DNA of 64,000 bases from Symbiodinium natans (GCA_905221605.1 CAJNDS010000473.1:1-64000); one strand, 5' to 3'; positions 21,690-33,731 are shown, numbered from the stretch's first letter. The notes: generated from the letters alone by a model not told the origin. Translations and numbers: made by a program.

Positions 21690-22110
21690 ATCCATAGGCT
21701 TTTTTGGCGGGTTTAGGTTTTTTTTTTTGCCCGGTGTTTCCAAATTATGATGCTTATGCCGGGCTTACAAGACCCATAGGTTTATGCCTTGGGCTCCCTT
21801 TGGTTTTTGGTCCTGCGCCTTCTCTACGATTGGGGAGGGTCTGGGATTGGCCGAAGGAGGCCTTTCAGGAGACCTTTTGGAAGGACTGTCCTGGGACCTC
21901 CTGAAACCCTGCTTACAAGATCCATAGGTTTATATGTTGGGCTCCCTTTGATTTTTGGTCCTGGGAGACGATTGGGGAGGGTTTGGGAGGCCTGGCCGAA
22001 GGAGGCTTCCTGAAAGGATTCCTTTTGGGAACATGCTTGCAAGATTTTGGCGGGTTTAGGGTTTTTTTGCCCGGTGTTTCCCAAATTATGATGCTTATAC
22101 AGACCTTACA
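21690..22110. repeat. Diverged satellite fragment at the cassette's right end (unit 1)
   Basis: It contains TTTTTGGCGGGTTTAGG, GCCCGGTGTTTCC, ATTATGATGCTTAT, TTACAAGACCCATAGG and CCTTTGGTTTTTGGTCCTG, all satellite phrases, but no CAGAAATGGTCCGG minisatellite. Two and a half shortened copies end at the LINE insertion point. With the array at 8327-9256, the satellite thus brackets the 12.4 kb cassette. Confidence 0.85.
22098..22110. repeat. 5' target-site duplication of LINE copy 2
   Basis: TACAGACCTTACA lies directly before the first LINE base (22111). It is identical to 30589-30601 after the A tail. Confidence 0.9.
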
Positions 22111-22309
22111 GGCTCGGGCTCGAGCCGTCCCGCCCCTGGGGACAGCCCAGGACCACACGTGCAACTTACATTCTACATTGTTCTTTTCAGCTTTGGTGCA
22201 CCTTTTGTTCTTCGCACATTGCGCAGTGAGCTAGTTAGATCTAGGACACATTGTGGTCCGTTTCGGTAGACGTTTTTTCTGCAATTCGTCTAGATCATTC
22301 GAGTTGGCC
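22111..22309 (+). promoter_or_regulatory. LINE 5' UTR, probable internal promoter region
   Basis: These are 199 bases between the 5' target duplication and ORF1 ATG 22310. LINE promoters are normally internal and in this position. It starts with a G/C-rich near-palindrome around GGGCTCGAGCC. A pyrimidine tract ending in an acceptor-like AG (TTGTTCTTTTCAG, to 22190) could be a cis- or trans-splice acceptor. No TATA box is evident. The promoter role is inferred from position only. Confidence 0.35.
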
Positions 22310-25300
22310 ATGTCAAGCCCCGCGGAGACGCAAGATGGCGCAGCGCCCGCCGCCATGCCTACGGCCGAAGAGACCGCGGATTCCTCCAACTTGGCAGCAA
22401 TTCCTCCCCAAGATATGGTCACTCGTGAACCCGTTGCCCAAGGAACCATGCATGAGATCAATGCCAACTTACATGTCTGTGTTATGAGTGATGGTACTTA
22501 CGCTAGTTTTGCTGACGGACATAAGATGACTATTTCAGAAGCAGTCTACGAGACCCTCCTGCAGGGTGTAGCTAATAGACCCACCCGACCCCGACCACCT
22601 TCGGATATTTCGAACATTACGGGTTTGCGCTCAGCTTCGGCAGCGATGACCAATGATGAGCCCATAGAGTGGGGCGATATGGACCCAAATTTAGTTAGAG
22701 AGCTCCAGCAGAACCCGGCTAAGATGAAGGTATTTCTGGCTACACATAAGTCCAAGCAACCTCGACTAGAGTACCAGAGAGGCGGCGCAGCTTTTGTGCC
22801 TCCGCCAGAACAGCCCTCCTCCTCCTCCATCGGCCCTACACCTCCCCTTGCAACGGAGACCCCAGCCTTCTCACAGCTGCAAGCAGACTCGATGACTTCA
22901 TGGTTTGAGAAGTATCATCATGAGCAGATTAGCCCCTTACTAGCCCGAGTCACTTCACTAGAAACAGCGAACCTCCCAGAAAAGTTTACCCACGCAGAAA
23001 GACAGGCCCGATTGGACAGGCTAGCTTCACTTTCGGTACATGCGGATACTTACAATAGAACCTGCATCGTCCATGGCATCCCTCCTTTCTCCAACTACAG
23101 GACAATCCAGGACAATCTCTACTAACTTTTAGGCAGTACAGGCCTTTCTCTAGATGACTTGCAGTCCATGACCAACCATTTGTTGACGACAACCTCTGCT
23201 TTCTTGAAGCTGACTTTCGTTAGGGAGTCCCAGGCTAGACAGTTCTTCCAATCCTTTAGACAAAAGAAGCGATACTTCAGACAAAGAGACACAGGTGATG
23301 ATGTACATGTTCGAGTAGAAAGGGATCTTGCCCCGACGGAACGTATTGAAAGACAACCCCTCTTGGCGGTAGTGGATTGCCTCACCAAAATCGCCCCCCC
23401 AGGCGACCCTTCTCCACTGTACACGGAGTACCTTCGCACGGACTTCAACTCCCTGCAGCTTTGGAATCCAGAAGATGATAGTTTGCTAGCTCAGATTTTG
23501 TATGCACAGGATTCGGCTGCGAACATTGTGTGCCATCTAGGGATTCTCCCTTCTCACAAGACACACATTTTGAATACCTTTGGAGGTGCCCTACAGTCTA
23601 GGATGCACGACACCCTTCGCTTCCTTCAAGCCTCTGCAAATGCTTCTAGGCACAGGTCTACTAATGTTCGCTTTCACTATTCCAATGCTCAGGATATTAG
23701 CAACATCTCCCCATCAGAAGCGCTGAAGTACTTCCCTTACGAAATTAGACCCCTTGAACTCACACAAGATATGCAGGATACCCTCGCTCACTCCCCCCAG
23801 GTGCTCATGGAAGCCTGTGCCTCCTCTGGGGGCCTGCAAGCAATTATTCAGCAGGCTATGCAGGATCGAGGAATTTCCCATTCGGACTTTGGAAAGGGCT
23901 CCAAACAAAAAGGCAATCGCCCTAGTCGGCCAGAACGACATGATGCTCAGGAAGAGACTCAGGAATTTGCTCCACGAAAGGGAAATAAAGGTAAGGGAAA
24001 GCGTCAGAATCAAGCCGGTTTTGCCCCACAGGACTCCTACACCATTCGAAGAGGGGATTGGCAGCCCCAAAACTTTGACACCAACTATCAATGGCAGCCT
24101 CCACCAGCTAATAATGCCTCACAATGGGGTCCTCCTTCCTCACTACCTTCTTGGGGTGCCCAGCCTGTACCGGCCCCGGTGGCTACCCGCCCAGGATGGG
24201 GGCAGAGACAACAATGGTCTGGTGGAGGAGGTAAAAACAACAGCCTCTTGGATGATAGCACCTTGAGCTCCAACCTGATCCAATGCGATGATTGTTCGGC
24301 ACTACTCGGTACCAACTCCTCTTGCTTGGTCTGCACCAACTCTTCCCACTTGGAGATCTTACAACAATTTCAAAGATTTGAGGGGTTGGAAGCTTTTGAT
24401 CAACCGATTGTTGAATGGTTTGCCTGCCCTTTTTTCGTCCCGAGACCAGATGGTAGTCTCCCTTCTTGTAATACCTCTAACAACCAGCCTTGCTACTGTT
24501 GTATCACTTGGGATAGTTGGGCCACTAGGTTTTACTCAGGATCCCTCACAGCCCCGGAAGCCAATCCTATCATGCACTCACTCATGGCTGCATATGAACG
24601 AGCAGTTCTAGAACTGTTGGAGAACCCTGTTGAAATCTACCAACAGTACAAGACCTCCTACTCAGACATCTACAAACTTCGTTTTCCTGACTCTGTGGTG
24701 AGTTGGTGGTATATGATCCTCAATGATTCGGTGTCCCAAAACGACCCCTTAGACCCGTTGCCAAAGCCTTGGAAGCACTCCTCCTTTGCGAACCAATCAC
24801 CCTCCCTTCTCTCTCAACCCCCCGCTTTCCATCAGCTCTCATACCCTGTGAAGTCTTGTAATATACAGGACACCAGTAAGTTCCTTTCGATCATTCAGTT
24901 CTCCTGCGATGGATTTGCCGATGTACTCAGGGATTCTTTTGAGCTTCCGGATTTCACTGTGGTTTCTTGTTTTCAGTATTTCAAGCAGGATTTGATCACT
25001 CTTGATATTGTTCCCTGGCATTCCATGGTTCGAGAGTCATTTCGTTGGGCTTTTCAAGACCTTCAGATCGCCCCCTCCTTCTCGGTACAATCCGTAGAGG
25101 AAATAGTCTACGCTGTACTTTCAAACCGGCAGGATTACCTGCTGGACCAGTTCTGCAAAACTTTCTGCTTTCTCCTTTCCAAGTATCCCGAACTTATGCC
25201 GGTTTTCCTAGGCCAACTCCCATACTCCAACGAGCCCCTCAAGAAGCTAGCTGCTGCAGGTTCGAGTTACTTTGACACAGTTTACCACAACCTTGCTGCC

Positions 25301-25594
25301 CTATATAACCTGCATACCACCGCTTCCCAAACTATTCTGGCCCCAAATACGCAATTCTGTGAGATTTATGACCTCATTGTGAAGACTGCCCCCACACAAA
25401 GCCCTCTACATGTACAGGCCTCCTCAGCACTAGCAAGGCACTGGAATAATAAGGGCAATAGCCTAGAGTCTTTGGCCCTCCTCCTAGCAGAACGCGGCGA
25501 ACACGCATTCATTATTACCCAGGCATGGTTGATACTGCAACTGGCATATAAGGATCACACTTACCCATGGATAGCCCAGTATCTCGTCCCCTGA
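22310..25594 (+). pseudogene. LINE ORF1, nonsense mutation (copy 2)
   Basis: ATG at 22310. TAA at 23123-23125 interrupts the frame after 271 codons at exactly the position seen in unit 1, and the frame is otherwise open to 25594. Unit 3 carries TAC here. Sharing the same stop shows that units 1 and 2 have a common source for this segment. One nearby difference (unit 1 AATGTGCG near 1405; units 2 and 3 AATGTTCG) groups unit 2 with unit 3 instead. Confidence 0.85.
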
Positions 25595-25834
25595 CTCCCG
25601 CCGAGGAAGCTTCTGAACGACCACCACATAGCTGCTGCTCCCCATCCGAAGAGACATGGCTCTCCCTCCTTTTTCGAAGAGCCTCCCGCGCAATCCATCA
25701 CTTATGCTACCCACACTTACGTTACGACCCACTTACGTTACGGTGCCTTGGTCAGCATTAAAAGTCGGCACAGCGAACGCCCGCCTTACGCCGCCCCAGC
25801 CATCAGCCCGGCAGCACCGGCGCCGGCGCTGCGG

Positions 25835-28800
25835 ATGAGAGATGCCCATACAACAAGGCAGCCGTTTTCTAGGGTCGTCGTGTGCTCTAGCCTTCTTGTT
25901 TCCGCTTTTGTCACTGTTCATGCACACAACAACAGCAGCACCAAAGCCAGTTTCGCCAACTCTTCCGTTTCACGCGAGAGACGGACCGCAGCATTTCAGC
26001 ACCAACATTTTGTGATTAGCGGTTTTACGGGAAAGCGAAATTCTATTTGTCATGCTCTCAATGGGAATTATGTTTGGTATTTCTCCTCAACTCCAAGATC
26101 GCATACATATCTGTGGAAGCAGTCTTTCCTTCTGCCCAATGGCATGAGGGTATTTAGGTACAGTTTTTACGACCAAAACTCCCTTTGGATGCATGTGCAA
26201 AGACGCGGTGTCTCCTTTGAGCTGGAGACTACCCGCAGTGAATCGCCAGTACTGTACGGGACGGTTATGAGAGCGGTGGCCTCCACGGGAGGCGGGCCGG
26301 GAAGCCGCTGGCGTCTCTTCCAGTATTACGATTCACTCCACCAGGAGCGGCGTCCGCCGCAATCCACTTACGATATGGAACACTTACGTTATGACTTGGA
26401 TGACAGTAATCGCCAACGCGGCTGCCAACACCGCGAAGCCCACCGGGGATGCTCCCGTGGAATTAGGAGTGAACAAGCACTAGAGAGACGATGGGATAAG
26501 TTTGTAAACAACAGACGACAAGGTAGGAGAGACTACAGAGAGTGGAAGAGAGAATGCAAGGATGCCACCCGGCGGGTACCCGGTGGACCACATCCTTTAC
26601 CCCCGGCTTACCCACGACCGACTAACACAATCCGCCTTCAAAAGCAGCTGAAGCCATGTGAGTCTCGTTCTACTAGACATGCGCCACATCAGGTCAGAGA
26701 TATTGCGTCGGGAGTGTCTTTTCCACTCCCAACAGGAACTTTTGTAAAATTGGCTACTTGGAATGTAGAGGGCCTTCGAGAGGTTTCCAAGTATGATCAG
26801 ATCTTTCGGTTCGCTAAGCAACGAGGCATTGAGCTTGTTCTAGCGCAAGAAACCAAGGCAACTTCTTCACACACATTCGTTAAAAATGGATGGGAAATTC
26901 TACATTCAGGTCACCCACAATCAAAACACCATGGGGTAGGGTTCTTTGTCTCCCCTTCCCTGAGACCCCATGTTATGGATTTTAAACCCCACTCCCCTCG
27001 TATCTGTGAAATTACCGTCAATGTCTCCCCGAGAAAAATCACCGTCTTCAACATCTACGCTCCCAGCCAGGTTGAGGACGCCGACGAGGATCGTCAACGC
27101 AAATCTTACTTCTGGACAGAACTTAACTCTATCCTAGTAGATCATCCCAATTTAGATTTTACTATCATTGCAGGCGATTGTAATGCCCGCCTGGGCTCTG
27201 ATTTAGATCCGGAGTCTGACTATATAGGCCCACATGTTGTAGGGGAACGACAATCCATCCAAGACGAAGATAGAGATAACGCTATTTTTCTCTATGATAC
27301 CCTACAGGCACACAACCTGACCCTTCCCCAGACCTTTAGCACCCTTCCTTTTGCAAAGCTGTGTACATACAAGGAACTCACCTGCGATGACCATCTCCTG
27401 CAAGGTACAGACGTCCGCAATTGGACGACCTTGGATTATGTAGCTGTCCCTATTGGATTGCGAAAAGCTGTCCGCTTTGAAGGTTCTATTTTCCAACAAC
27501 TTATTAACTCTCGACATTTGCCAGTCACATTCTCCATCCAAACTCAGTTTGACCCAGTCGCAAAGCCTCCTTCTGTTCCAAAAAAGGATTACTCAAATTT
27601 AGAACACTTTTCGGCTGCAGTGGAATCTAAACTGTTGGATGAGACCTCCAATACAGTTATTCTTCCGCACAAAACAGAACAGCTTTACATCGCGTATACT
27701 GATGGCTCTTGTCCCAATAATAGAGTGGTGTCCGCTGACAATCCGGCGGGATGGGGCTTCGCTATAACATCAGCGGCTGGTACAACATTACATCCTCCCC
27801 CTGATTCGACCTGGATTCTAGGATATGGACCTGTGAAAACTTCTCCTCTCTCGGCAGAGGGGCCATTACCTGGCTCAAATAATACGGGAGAGCTTAAAGC
27901 CCTCATTGAGTTATTTGACTATCTTTTATATTACTCGCAGTTTGCAGCAGGCTCCTCGCTCACCATTTACACCGATTCTTCGTACGCTAGGAATCTCATT
28001 TTGGGTAGCTCTCTTCCTGCCACTCACCCGCAACTAGTCTCCCTTGCCCAGCAGTATTATGCGGCTCTGCGCTGTATGTTTCATGTACAATTGCTTAGTG
28101 TTCCTGCGCATGAAGGCATACCGGGAAACGAGATAGCCGATCGCCTTGCCAAGCAAGGGGTATACTCCCGTTGCTCCATAGGCAGATTCTCTTTCGTCCC
28201 AGCCGCCTCGCTTTCTCCACCGGAAGTAGGTTTCAATGTTGAAGAATGGACCTCCAAGACCATTGAAGAACAGGACTCTAAGCTCACCTCCATTTTGACT
28301 GACTCTCTCCCATTAATCCCAGAATTACCTCTCTCAGCTAAGAAACCGTGGATCTCTAGCTCGACACTATCTCTTATTGACAAGTTCCAGAAGACACGTT
28401 TTGACGATATCTCCTCCTTAAAAATCGCCCGTAAGCAGATTAAGAAAAGTGCCTGCAAGGACAAAAAGCAATTTGTCTCCTCCTGTTTGTACAATGATTT
28501 TCATGGCTCCTCCGTACACCAATGGACGCACGCCCGCACCATTCGCTCTCCTTTTCAACCTAGAGCGACAGGTCTCTTCAATCTTAAAAACAAGCTCGTT
28601 TCTAAAACACAGCGCCCCTCTACTTTTGCGGACTATCTAGCCAATAAGCTTTGGTTCTCAGAAGAGGACCCTCCAGTACCGGTGAGTGCCCCTCAACCCA
28701 TCTGTAATGGCATTGAGGCCCCTTTCACCATGCAGAATCTCAATGCTGCCCTCCGAAAGTTAAAACGAGGCAAAGCCTCAGGCCCAAACGGTCTTGCCTG

Positions 28801-30487
28801 CGAGATATACAAGCATGCTCCCTATGTCCTTAAAAGCTTTATGTTAGAACATTATAATCAGTGCCTGGAACAGGCGGTTGTCCCTGACTCCTGGATGCTG
28901 TCAGAAGTAGTTATGATCATTAAGAATCATGCAAAAGATACGCGCTCCCTCTCCAATTACCGTCCTATCTCACTTACTAACATCTCTTACAAAATATTTG
29001 CCTCTATGCTACAGACCCGGCTGGAGTATTACTTGGATGACCGGATCAGGGACCGACAGTTCGGCTTTCGGAAACATCGCTCCACCAGCCAGCCTATACA
29101 TGTTCTGCGTCGTCTCATTGAAATATACGAACGACAAACCTCCTCCTTCCATGCACTTTTCCTGGATTGGTCTAAAGCCTTTGACTCAGTCACTTTTACC
29201 TCTATTAGTTCAGCAATGGAGTTCATGGGTGTTCCTAACCATATGATTGCAGTCGTTATGGCTCTGTACAGGGCCCCTACCTTCGTTGTACGAGATTTTG
29301 GCCTCAAATCGGCACCTATGAAGCAAACTAAGGGATTGCGACAGGGCTGCCCCCTCTCCCCATACCTCTTTTCTTTTATATTAACTCATCTGTTTCACAC
29401 GGTAGAGGAACGATATGCCTCTCAGTATGGCGAAATCCCTGGTGTTTTTTATACACCCAAGCCGGTATGGGACTTGGAGTACGCGGACGACACAGTCCTA
29501 CTCTCTAATTCTGCTGATCAGCTAACTAGGCTCCTTCATTTAGTTCAAGAAGAAGGTAGGATTAGAGGCCTGGCTCTTAATGAAGAAAAGTGTGAACATA
29601 TGTCTCTGAACACTAATCGTCGTATCTACTACCAACCATCCACTAGCACGCCATGCCCTTGCCAGTTTTGTACAGGTGACCAGCCGGTACTCGAACCAGT
29701 GCCCTTGGCCCAGGAAGTGAAGTACCTGGGCGCCTACGTGGATGATACTTCAGCTAACAACAAACACTTACGATATAGGATTTCACAGGCAATCGCTGCC
29801 TCAAAGTCGCTCCGTCCTTTGACGGGCCATAACGCGCTCCCTCCTTCCTGGAAACTGCGTGTTTATCGGGCAGTCATTCAATCCATTCTCCTTTATGCGA
29901 TGGAAAGCGCTACCTTAACGCAGTCCCAGCTTGTCCACTTAGATTCAATACACTATAAAAATTTGCGTCGTATCTTTAAGATCAAGTCCTCCTATTACCA
30001 TAAAGTTATTGATCCCTCCAATGCACCGTGCTCTAACGAGTACTTACATCAGTTAGCTTATAAATCAGGCCGTGCCTTACCTCCCTCCAGACTATATTCC
30101 CAAAATCGTTTAAAGCTCATGGGACACCTGCTACGGCATTCTGACACCTTGGAAAGTCAGGTGGTTTTCACAAGTACGCACGCCTACCGCAGAGGGTATG
30201 GCCGTAATAGAACAGGGCGGCCCAGAGTGCATTGGGCAGCCTCATGCCTCACAGAGGCATCACAAAGACTGCAGCATATGCAGTCGGATCTCCCTCCCTC
30301 TAACATCGATTTGCACAATGCCTACTTTCGTATCCCCAATACACAAGAAGTCCTCTCAGCACATGGCAGCACCTCCATGGTGCATCTTGATACGACCCGC
30401 TTGTACAGGACAGTGGCTCCGGCCGCCACTGATAGACAGCAGTGGCAGCTCCTACTAAACAAACCAGCCAAGATTAATTCCCATTGA
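25835..30487 (+). CDS. LINE ORF2: endonuclease-RNase H-reverse transcriptase (copy 2)
   Basis: The protein has 1,550 aa from ATG 25835. An upstream extension to 25748 would use TTG and is not preferred. Domain order and catalytic residues are as in copy 1: EEP (residues 303-565, SRH in place of SDH), RNase H (615-775, D-E-D-H-D complete) and RT (970-1250, YADD). It differs from copy 1 by a handful of substitutions, for example Ser-Leu-Leu for Ser-Ile-Leu and Ala for Thr in the first 50 residues; some of these are shared with unit 3. The frame is intact, and this is the best candidate in the window for a full-length active ORF2 with its normal upstream context. Confidence 0.93.
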   Translation: MRDAHTTRQPFSRVVVCSSLLVSAFVTVHAHNNSSTKASFANSSVSRERRTAAFQHQHFVISGFTGKRNSICHALNGNYVWYFSSTPRSHTYLWKQSFLLPNGMRVFRYSFYDQNSLWMHVQRRGVSFELETTRSESPVLYGTVMRAVASTGGGPGSRWRLFQYYDSLHQERRPPQSTYDMEHLRYDLDDSNRQRGCQHREAHRGCSRGIRSEQALERRWDKFVNNRRQGRRDYREWKRECKDATRRVPGGPHPLPPAYPRPTNTIRLQKQLKPCESRSTRHAPHQVRDIASGVSFPLPTGTFVKLATWNVEGLREVSKYDQIFRFAKQRGIELVLAQETKATSSHTFVKNGWEILHSGHPQSKHHGVGFFVSPSLRPHVMDFKPHSPRICEITVNVSPRKITVFNIYAPSQVEDADEDRQRKSYFWTELNSILVDHPNLDFTIIAGDCNARLGSDLDPESDYIGPHVVGERQSIQDEDRDNAIFLYDTLQAHNLTLPQTFSTLPFAKLCTYKELTCDDHLLQGTDVRNWTTLDYVAVPIGLRKAVRFEGSIFQQLINSRHLPVTFSIQTQFDPVAKPPSVPKKDYSNLEHFSAAVESKLLDETSNTVILPHKTEQLYIAYTDGSCPNNRVVSADNPAGWGFAITSAAGTTLHPPPDSTWILGYGPVKTSPLSAEGPLPGSNNTGELKALIELFDYLLYYSQFAAGSSLTIYTDSSYARNLILGSSLPATHPQLVSLAQQYYAALRCMFHVQLLSVPAHEGIPGNEIADRLAKQGVYSRCSIGRFSFVPAASLSPPEVGFNVEEWTSKTIEEQDSKLTSILTDSLPLIPELPLSAKKPWISSSTLSLIDKFQKTRFDDISSLKIARKQIKKSACKDKKQFVSSCLYNDFHGSSVHQWTHARTIRSPFQPRATGLFNLKNKLVSKTQRPSTFADYLANKLWFSEEDPPVPVSAPQPICNGIEAPFTMQNLNAALRKLKRGKASGPNGLACEIYKHAPYVLKSFMLEHYNQCLEQAVVPDSWMLSEVVMIIKNHAKDTRSLSNYRPISLTNISYKIFASMLQTRLEYYLDDRIRDRQFGFRKHRSTSQPIHVLRRLIEIYERQTSSFHALFLDWSKAFDSVTFTSISSAMEFMGVPNHMIAVVMALYRAPTFVVRDFGLKSAPMKQTKGLRQGCPLSPYLFSFILTHLFHTVEERYASQYGEIPGVFYTPKPVWDLEYADDTVLLSNSADQLTRLLHLVQEEGRIRGLALNEEKCEHMSLNTNRRIYYQPSTSTPCPCQFCTGDQPVLEPVPLAQEVKYLGAYVDDTSANNKHLRYRISQAIAASKSLRPLTGHNALPPSWKLRVYRAVIQSILLYAMESATLTQSQLVHLDSIHYKNLRRIFKIKSSYYHKVIDPSNAPCSNEYLHQLAYKSGRALPPSRLYSQNRLKLMGHLLRHSDTLESQVVFTSTHAYRRGYGRNRTGRPRVHWAASCLTEASQRLQHMQSDLPPSNIDLHNAYFRIPNTQEVLSAHGSTSMVHLDTTRLYRTVAPAATDRQQWQLLLNKPAKINSH

Positions 30488-30588
30488 GAGCTAACTTGTT
30501 TTAGCTGCTTTTCTTTTCGCTTTCCCATACGGCTTTGAGACATGTCGGTGCTGACGGCTGCTAACCAGCAGCTTTCGCGTTGAAAAAA

Positions 30589-30601
30589 TACAGACCTTAC
30601 A
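30589..30601. repeat. 3' target-site duplication of LINE copy 2
   Basis: TACAGACCTTACA directly after the A6 tail (30583-30588). It matches 22098-22110. Confidence 0.9.
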
Positions 30602-31917
30602 AGACCCAAAGGTTTACGCCTTGGGCTCCCTTTGGTTTTTGGTCCTGCGCCGTCTCTACGATTGGGGAGGGCTTGGGCCCAAAACAGCCCAAAAATGGCT
30701 TAATGATCCGGAGAAGCCCAAAAAGGCTCAAACAGTCCGGGAGGAGCCCAAAAAGGCTCAGAAATGGTCCGGCAGAAGCCCAAAAAGCTCAGAAATGGTC
30801 CATAAAATGGTGGGGTAAACCCAAAAAAGCGCAGAAATGGCTCAGAAATGGTCCGGGAAAAGCTCAAAAAGGCTCGGGCCGTGGCCCCCTGGAATCTCGG
30901 CCCCTGGGACCTCTTGGGACCTTGCTTACAAGATTTTGGCGGGTTTAGGGCTTTTTTGCCCGGTGTTTCCCAAATTATGATGCTTATGCAGACAGTTACA
31001 AGACCCAAAGGTTTATGCCTTGGGCTGCCTTTGGTTTTTGGTCCTGCGCCGTCTCTACGATTGGGGAGGGCTTGGGCCCAAAACAGCCCAAAAATGGCTT
31101 AATGATCCGGAGAAGCCCAAAAAGGCTCAAACAGTCCGGGAGGAGCCCAAAAAGGCTCAGAAATGGTCCGGCAGAAGCCCAAAAAGCTCAGAAATGGTCC
31201 ATAAAATGGTGGGGTAAACCCAAAAAAGCGCAGAAATGGCTCAGAAATGGTCCGGGAAAAGCTCAAAAAGGCTCGGGCCGTGGCCCCCTGGAATCTCGGC
31301 CCCTGGGACCTCTTGGGACCTTGCTTACAAGATTTTGGCGGGTTTAGGGCTTTTTTGCCCGGTGTTTCCCAAATTATGATGCTTATGCAGACAGTTACAA
31401 GACCCAAAGGTTTATGCCTTGGGCTGCCTTTGGTTTTTGGTCCTGCGCCGTCTCTACGATTGGGGAGGGCTTGGGCCCAAAACAGCCCAAAAATGGCTTA
31501 ATGATCCGGAGAAGCCCAAAAAGGCTCAAACAGTCCGGGAGGAGCCCAAAAAGGCTCAGAAATGGTCCGGGGTAAACCCAAAAAAACACAGAAATGGCTC
31601 AGAAATGGTCCGGGAAGAGCTCAAAAAGGCTCAGACATGGTCCGGGAAGAGCTCAAAAAAGCTCAGAAATGGTCCGGGCGGAGGTCAAAAAATGCTCAGA
31701 AATGGTCCGGGAGAAGCCCCCGAAAAGGCTCAGAAATGGTCCGGGAAGAGCTCAAAAAGGCGCAGAAATGGTCCGGGCCGTGGCCCCCTGGAACCTCGGC
31801 CCCTGGGACCTCTTGGGACCTTGCTTACAAGATTTTGGCGGGTTTAGGGCTTTTTTGCCCGGTGTTTCCCAAATTATGATGCTTATACAAACCTTACAAG
31901 ACCCAGAGGTTTATGCC
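30589..31917. repeat. 399/499-bp satellite array, unit 2
   Basis: Copies lie at 30589-30987 (399 bp), 30988-31386 (399 bp), 31387-31885 (499 bp) and a partial one to 31917. Unit 1 has one 399-bp copy fewer. The extra copy is almost identical to its neighbour, so it arose recently by unequal exchange or slippage. Confidence 0.92.
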
Positions 31918-32695
31918 AAATCTCATCTACTGCTTGAACTCACTTTTTCTTGCCAGTGTCGAGCTCGTCGTGGTCTAGCAGTCACTCAGCATTTCGTTTC
32001 TTCGAAACTTGTGCTTTCGTGGTGCTTCGTGGACTTGCAACAAAACCATCATACCATTGCTTTAACCACTGCACGCCTTACTCACAAGCGGCTTTGCATT
32101 GTCTTCAAAGCACCTTCCATTTTCGCCATGGGCTTGGTGAAACGAATTCTTTGTGAAACTAATTTCTACCTTTCGGTCTTCGCAAAATGCGCTATTTGGG
32201 CCATTGCCCTCAGAATCTTGGGCTTTCGCCCTCTTCCTTTTCAGATCTTCAGCGCTTACAGATCCTTGTCGATCTCGGCTGTTGGCTCCTTGGCCTCACT
32301 TTCTTTGGCCTTTTTCTTCTCTTCCTTCTTTGCCTTCTTCTCTTCCTTCTTTGCCCTCTTTCTTTTTTTTCACGCTCCTTTCTCCTTTCTTCTCTTTTGA
32401 TCTTCTTAATGTTCTCCTTCGCTTGCTTCTTCTTCGCTTCTTCATCGCTCGTTTGGACTTCTTCTACACTTGGTCCTGGCGTTTCTGGCTCCTTTCTCTT
32501 CTGAGTGTCTCCATCCCCCATTGGGGTGTGATGCATCAATTTACCTCCCCCCTTCCCCCCCCCTCCAAAACCAAGTCAGGGTATCGTAAAAGCCAAGACG
32601 TGGAACCGGGAAGAGCTCGTACCCTGGACTGCTTAACCCTCCTTCTGCGCGCACCTGCGCTGTCTACTCCTAATTCTTTAACCAGGTCTTGAATT
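31918..32695. other. Nuclear-looking segment at the cassette's left end (unit 2)
   Basis: Counterpart of 9257-10034. Apart from the minus-strand K/E-rich fragment, nothing recognisable is seen. Confidence 0.5.
32256..32539 (-). pseudogene. Lys/Glu-rich protein C-terminal fragment (unit 2)
   Basis: This is the same fragment as at 9595-9878 (offset 22661), with the same T8 run on the plus strand and the same frame change. Because both units carry it identically, the frame change, if real, predates the duplication. Family not recognised. Confidence 0.35.
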
Positions 32696-32755
32696 TTCGG
32701 CTCACCTGGCTTTAAGAGCTGCTGTCGACAGTTTATGTAAATTCCACAGGATCAT

Positions 32756-33474
32756 GGTGGAAGGCTAATAGCAGCCTTTCACCATTCAGGAAGGGGTTTG
32801 GGGAAACCTTGGTTTCCCCAATTAACTGCTTAACCGTCTAGGATTTGAAGGATCCTAGACTCCCTCTAGTATAAAATAAAGAAAATCCCAACGAGACTCG
32901 AGAGAGGACGACCCCGAATAGGGTCGTTCGAACGAGCAAAGCAGAATGAGAGGCTTTGCCTCTCATTATGCTTTGCGTCCATGTTTGAGTCAATGAAAAA
33001 ACTAACAAAATCCTGTGTGGGCGCATGTGCGCGCGAAGGAAAATCCCACCCAAAATTCGCGATGGCGTCTCGGCTGTCTATTTTGTTCGATTTTCCCAAA
33101 GTAGGTTTGGAAAAATGGACTCAAGAGAATTAAGCTTAGAAATTAAAATCTTATTATGGTTTTTTTGCCTTTATAGGTCAAAAACCATAATAAGAGGCCA
33201 ATTTCTGGCTTATTTCTGAGGCCAATTTCCTAGAAATGTTTCTTTACCGATTCTCTTGTAATGGAGGCCAATTTCCATAATAGAATGACCTAGTAGGTCA
33301 TTCTATTATGGGACCGACAAAAAAAACTTTTTTACGGCAAGGCGTGACAAGGCGTTTTTCCATAATAAGTCTTGTATTTTGGTGATTTCTCCATTTTCTG
33401 AAATAGAGGCCAATTTCTTTTTCTGAAATGGTCTGGAAATGGAGGCTTTTAGCCTCCTCCATTTCCAGACCATT
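32756..33474. repeat. Hairpin cluster before LSU copy A (unit 2)
   Basis: This is identical in layout to 10095-10813, including the perfect 18-bp-arm hairpin (33275-33311) and the 19-bp-arm hairpin (32936-32976). Confidence 0.75.
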
Positions 33475-33731
33475 ATGAGTTCAATTTCGTCTTGAATTCA
33501 AGTTCAATTTCACAATCCAAAGCTGTAAATCGTGTCTAGTTTGAAATATGAGACATGTTGTTGTGGTAGAAGTGTTGTTGTTTTTATATAGGATCCCACT
33601 ACTTTTATAGGATTCTAGTTCAATTTCTATTGAACTCTTTGTCAGGATGAAGCAAATATCCATCTCTTCACTTCATTAACAAAGGATTATGGTCTATTTT
33701 TACTTACTTTTCTCTGGATTCCAGATATAAG

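Larger units (their letters stand above)
1..22110. repeat. Macro-repeat unit 1 (5' end cut by window)
   Basis: Base 1 corresponds to base 22260 of unit 2, and the two copies then stay collinear and nearly identical. The offset is 22259 in LINE ORF1, 22262 after a 3-nt indel near 3530, 22661 after an extra 399-bp satellite copy in unit 2, and 22655 after two small deletions in unit 2's second rRNA copy. The unit holds a LINE, a satellite array, a gene fragment, two organelle-type LSU rRNA copies, a spacer and a telomeric array. About 149 bases of the LINE 5' end lie outside the window. Confidence 0.95.
22111..30588 (+). mobile_element. LINE-type non-LTR retrotransposon, copy 2 (8,478 bp, full length)
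   Basis: The ends are defined by the 13-bp target-site duplication (22098-22110 and 30589-30601) and the A6 tail. Layout: 5' UTR 22111-22309, ORF1 22310-25594 (with the TAA mutation), a 240-bp spacer, ORF2 25835-30487 and a ~100-bp 3' UTR. It inserted in a satellite copy: the empty site corresponds to the TTATACAAACCTTACAAGAC type of sequence seen at the ends of neighbouring satellite copies. Confidence 0.94.

Noticed and set aside
25748-25834. N-terminal extension of LINE ORF2 in unit 2
   Set aside because: It starts with TTG, is absent in unit 1 because of the 3-nt difference and an upstream stop, and the ATG at 25835 is shared by all units.
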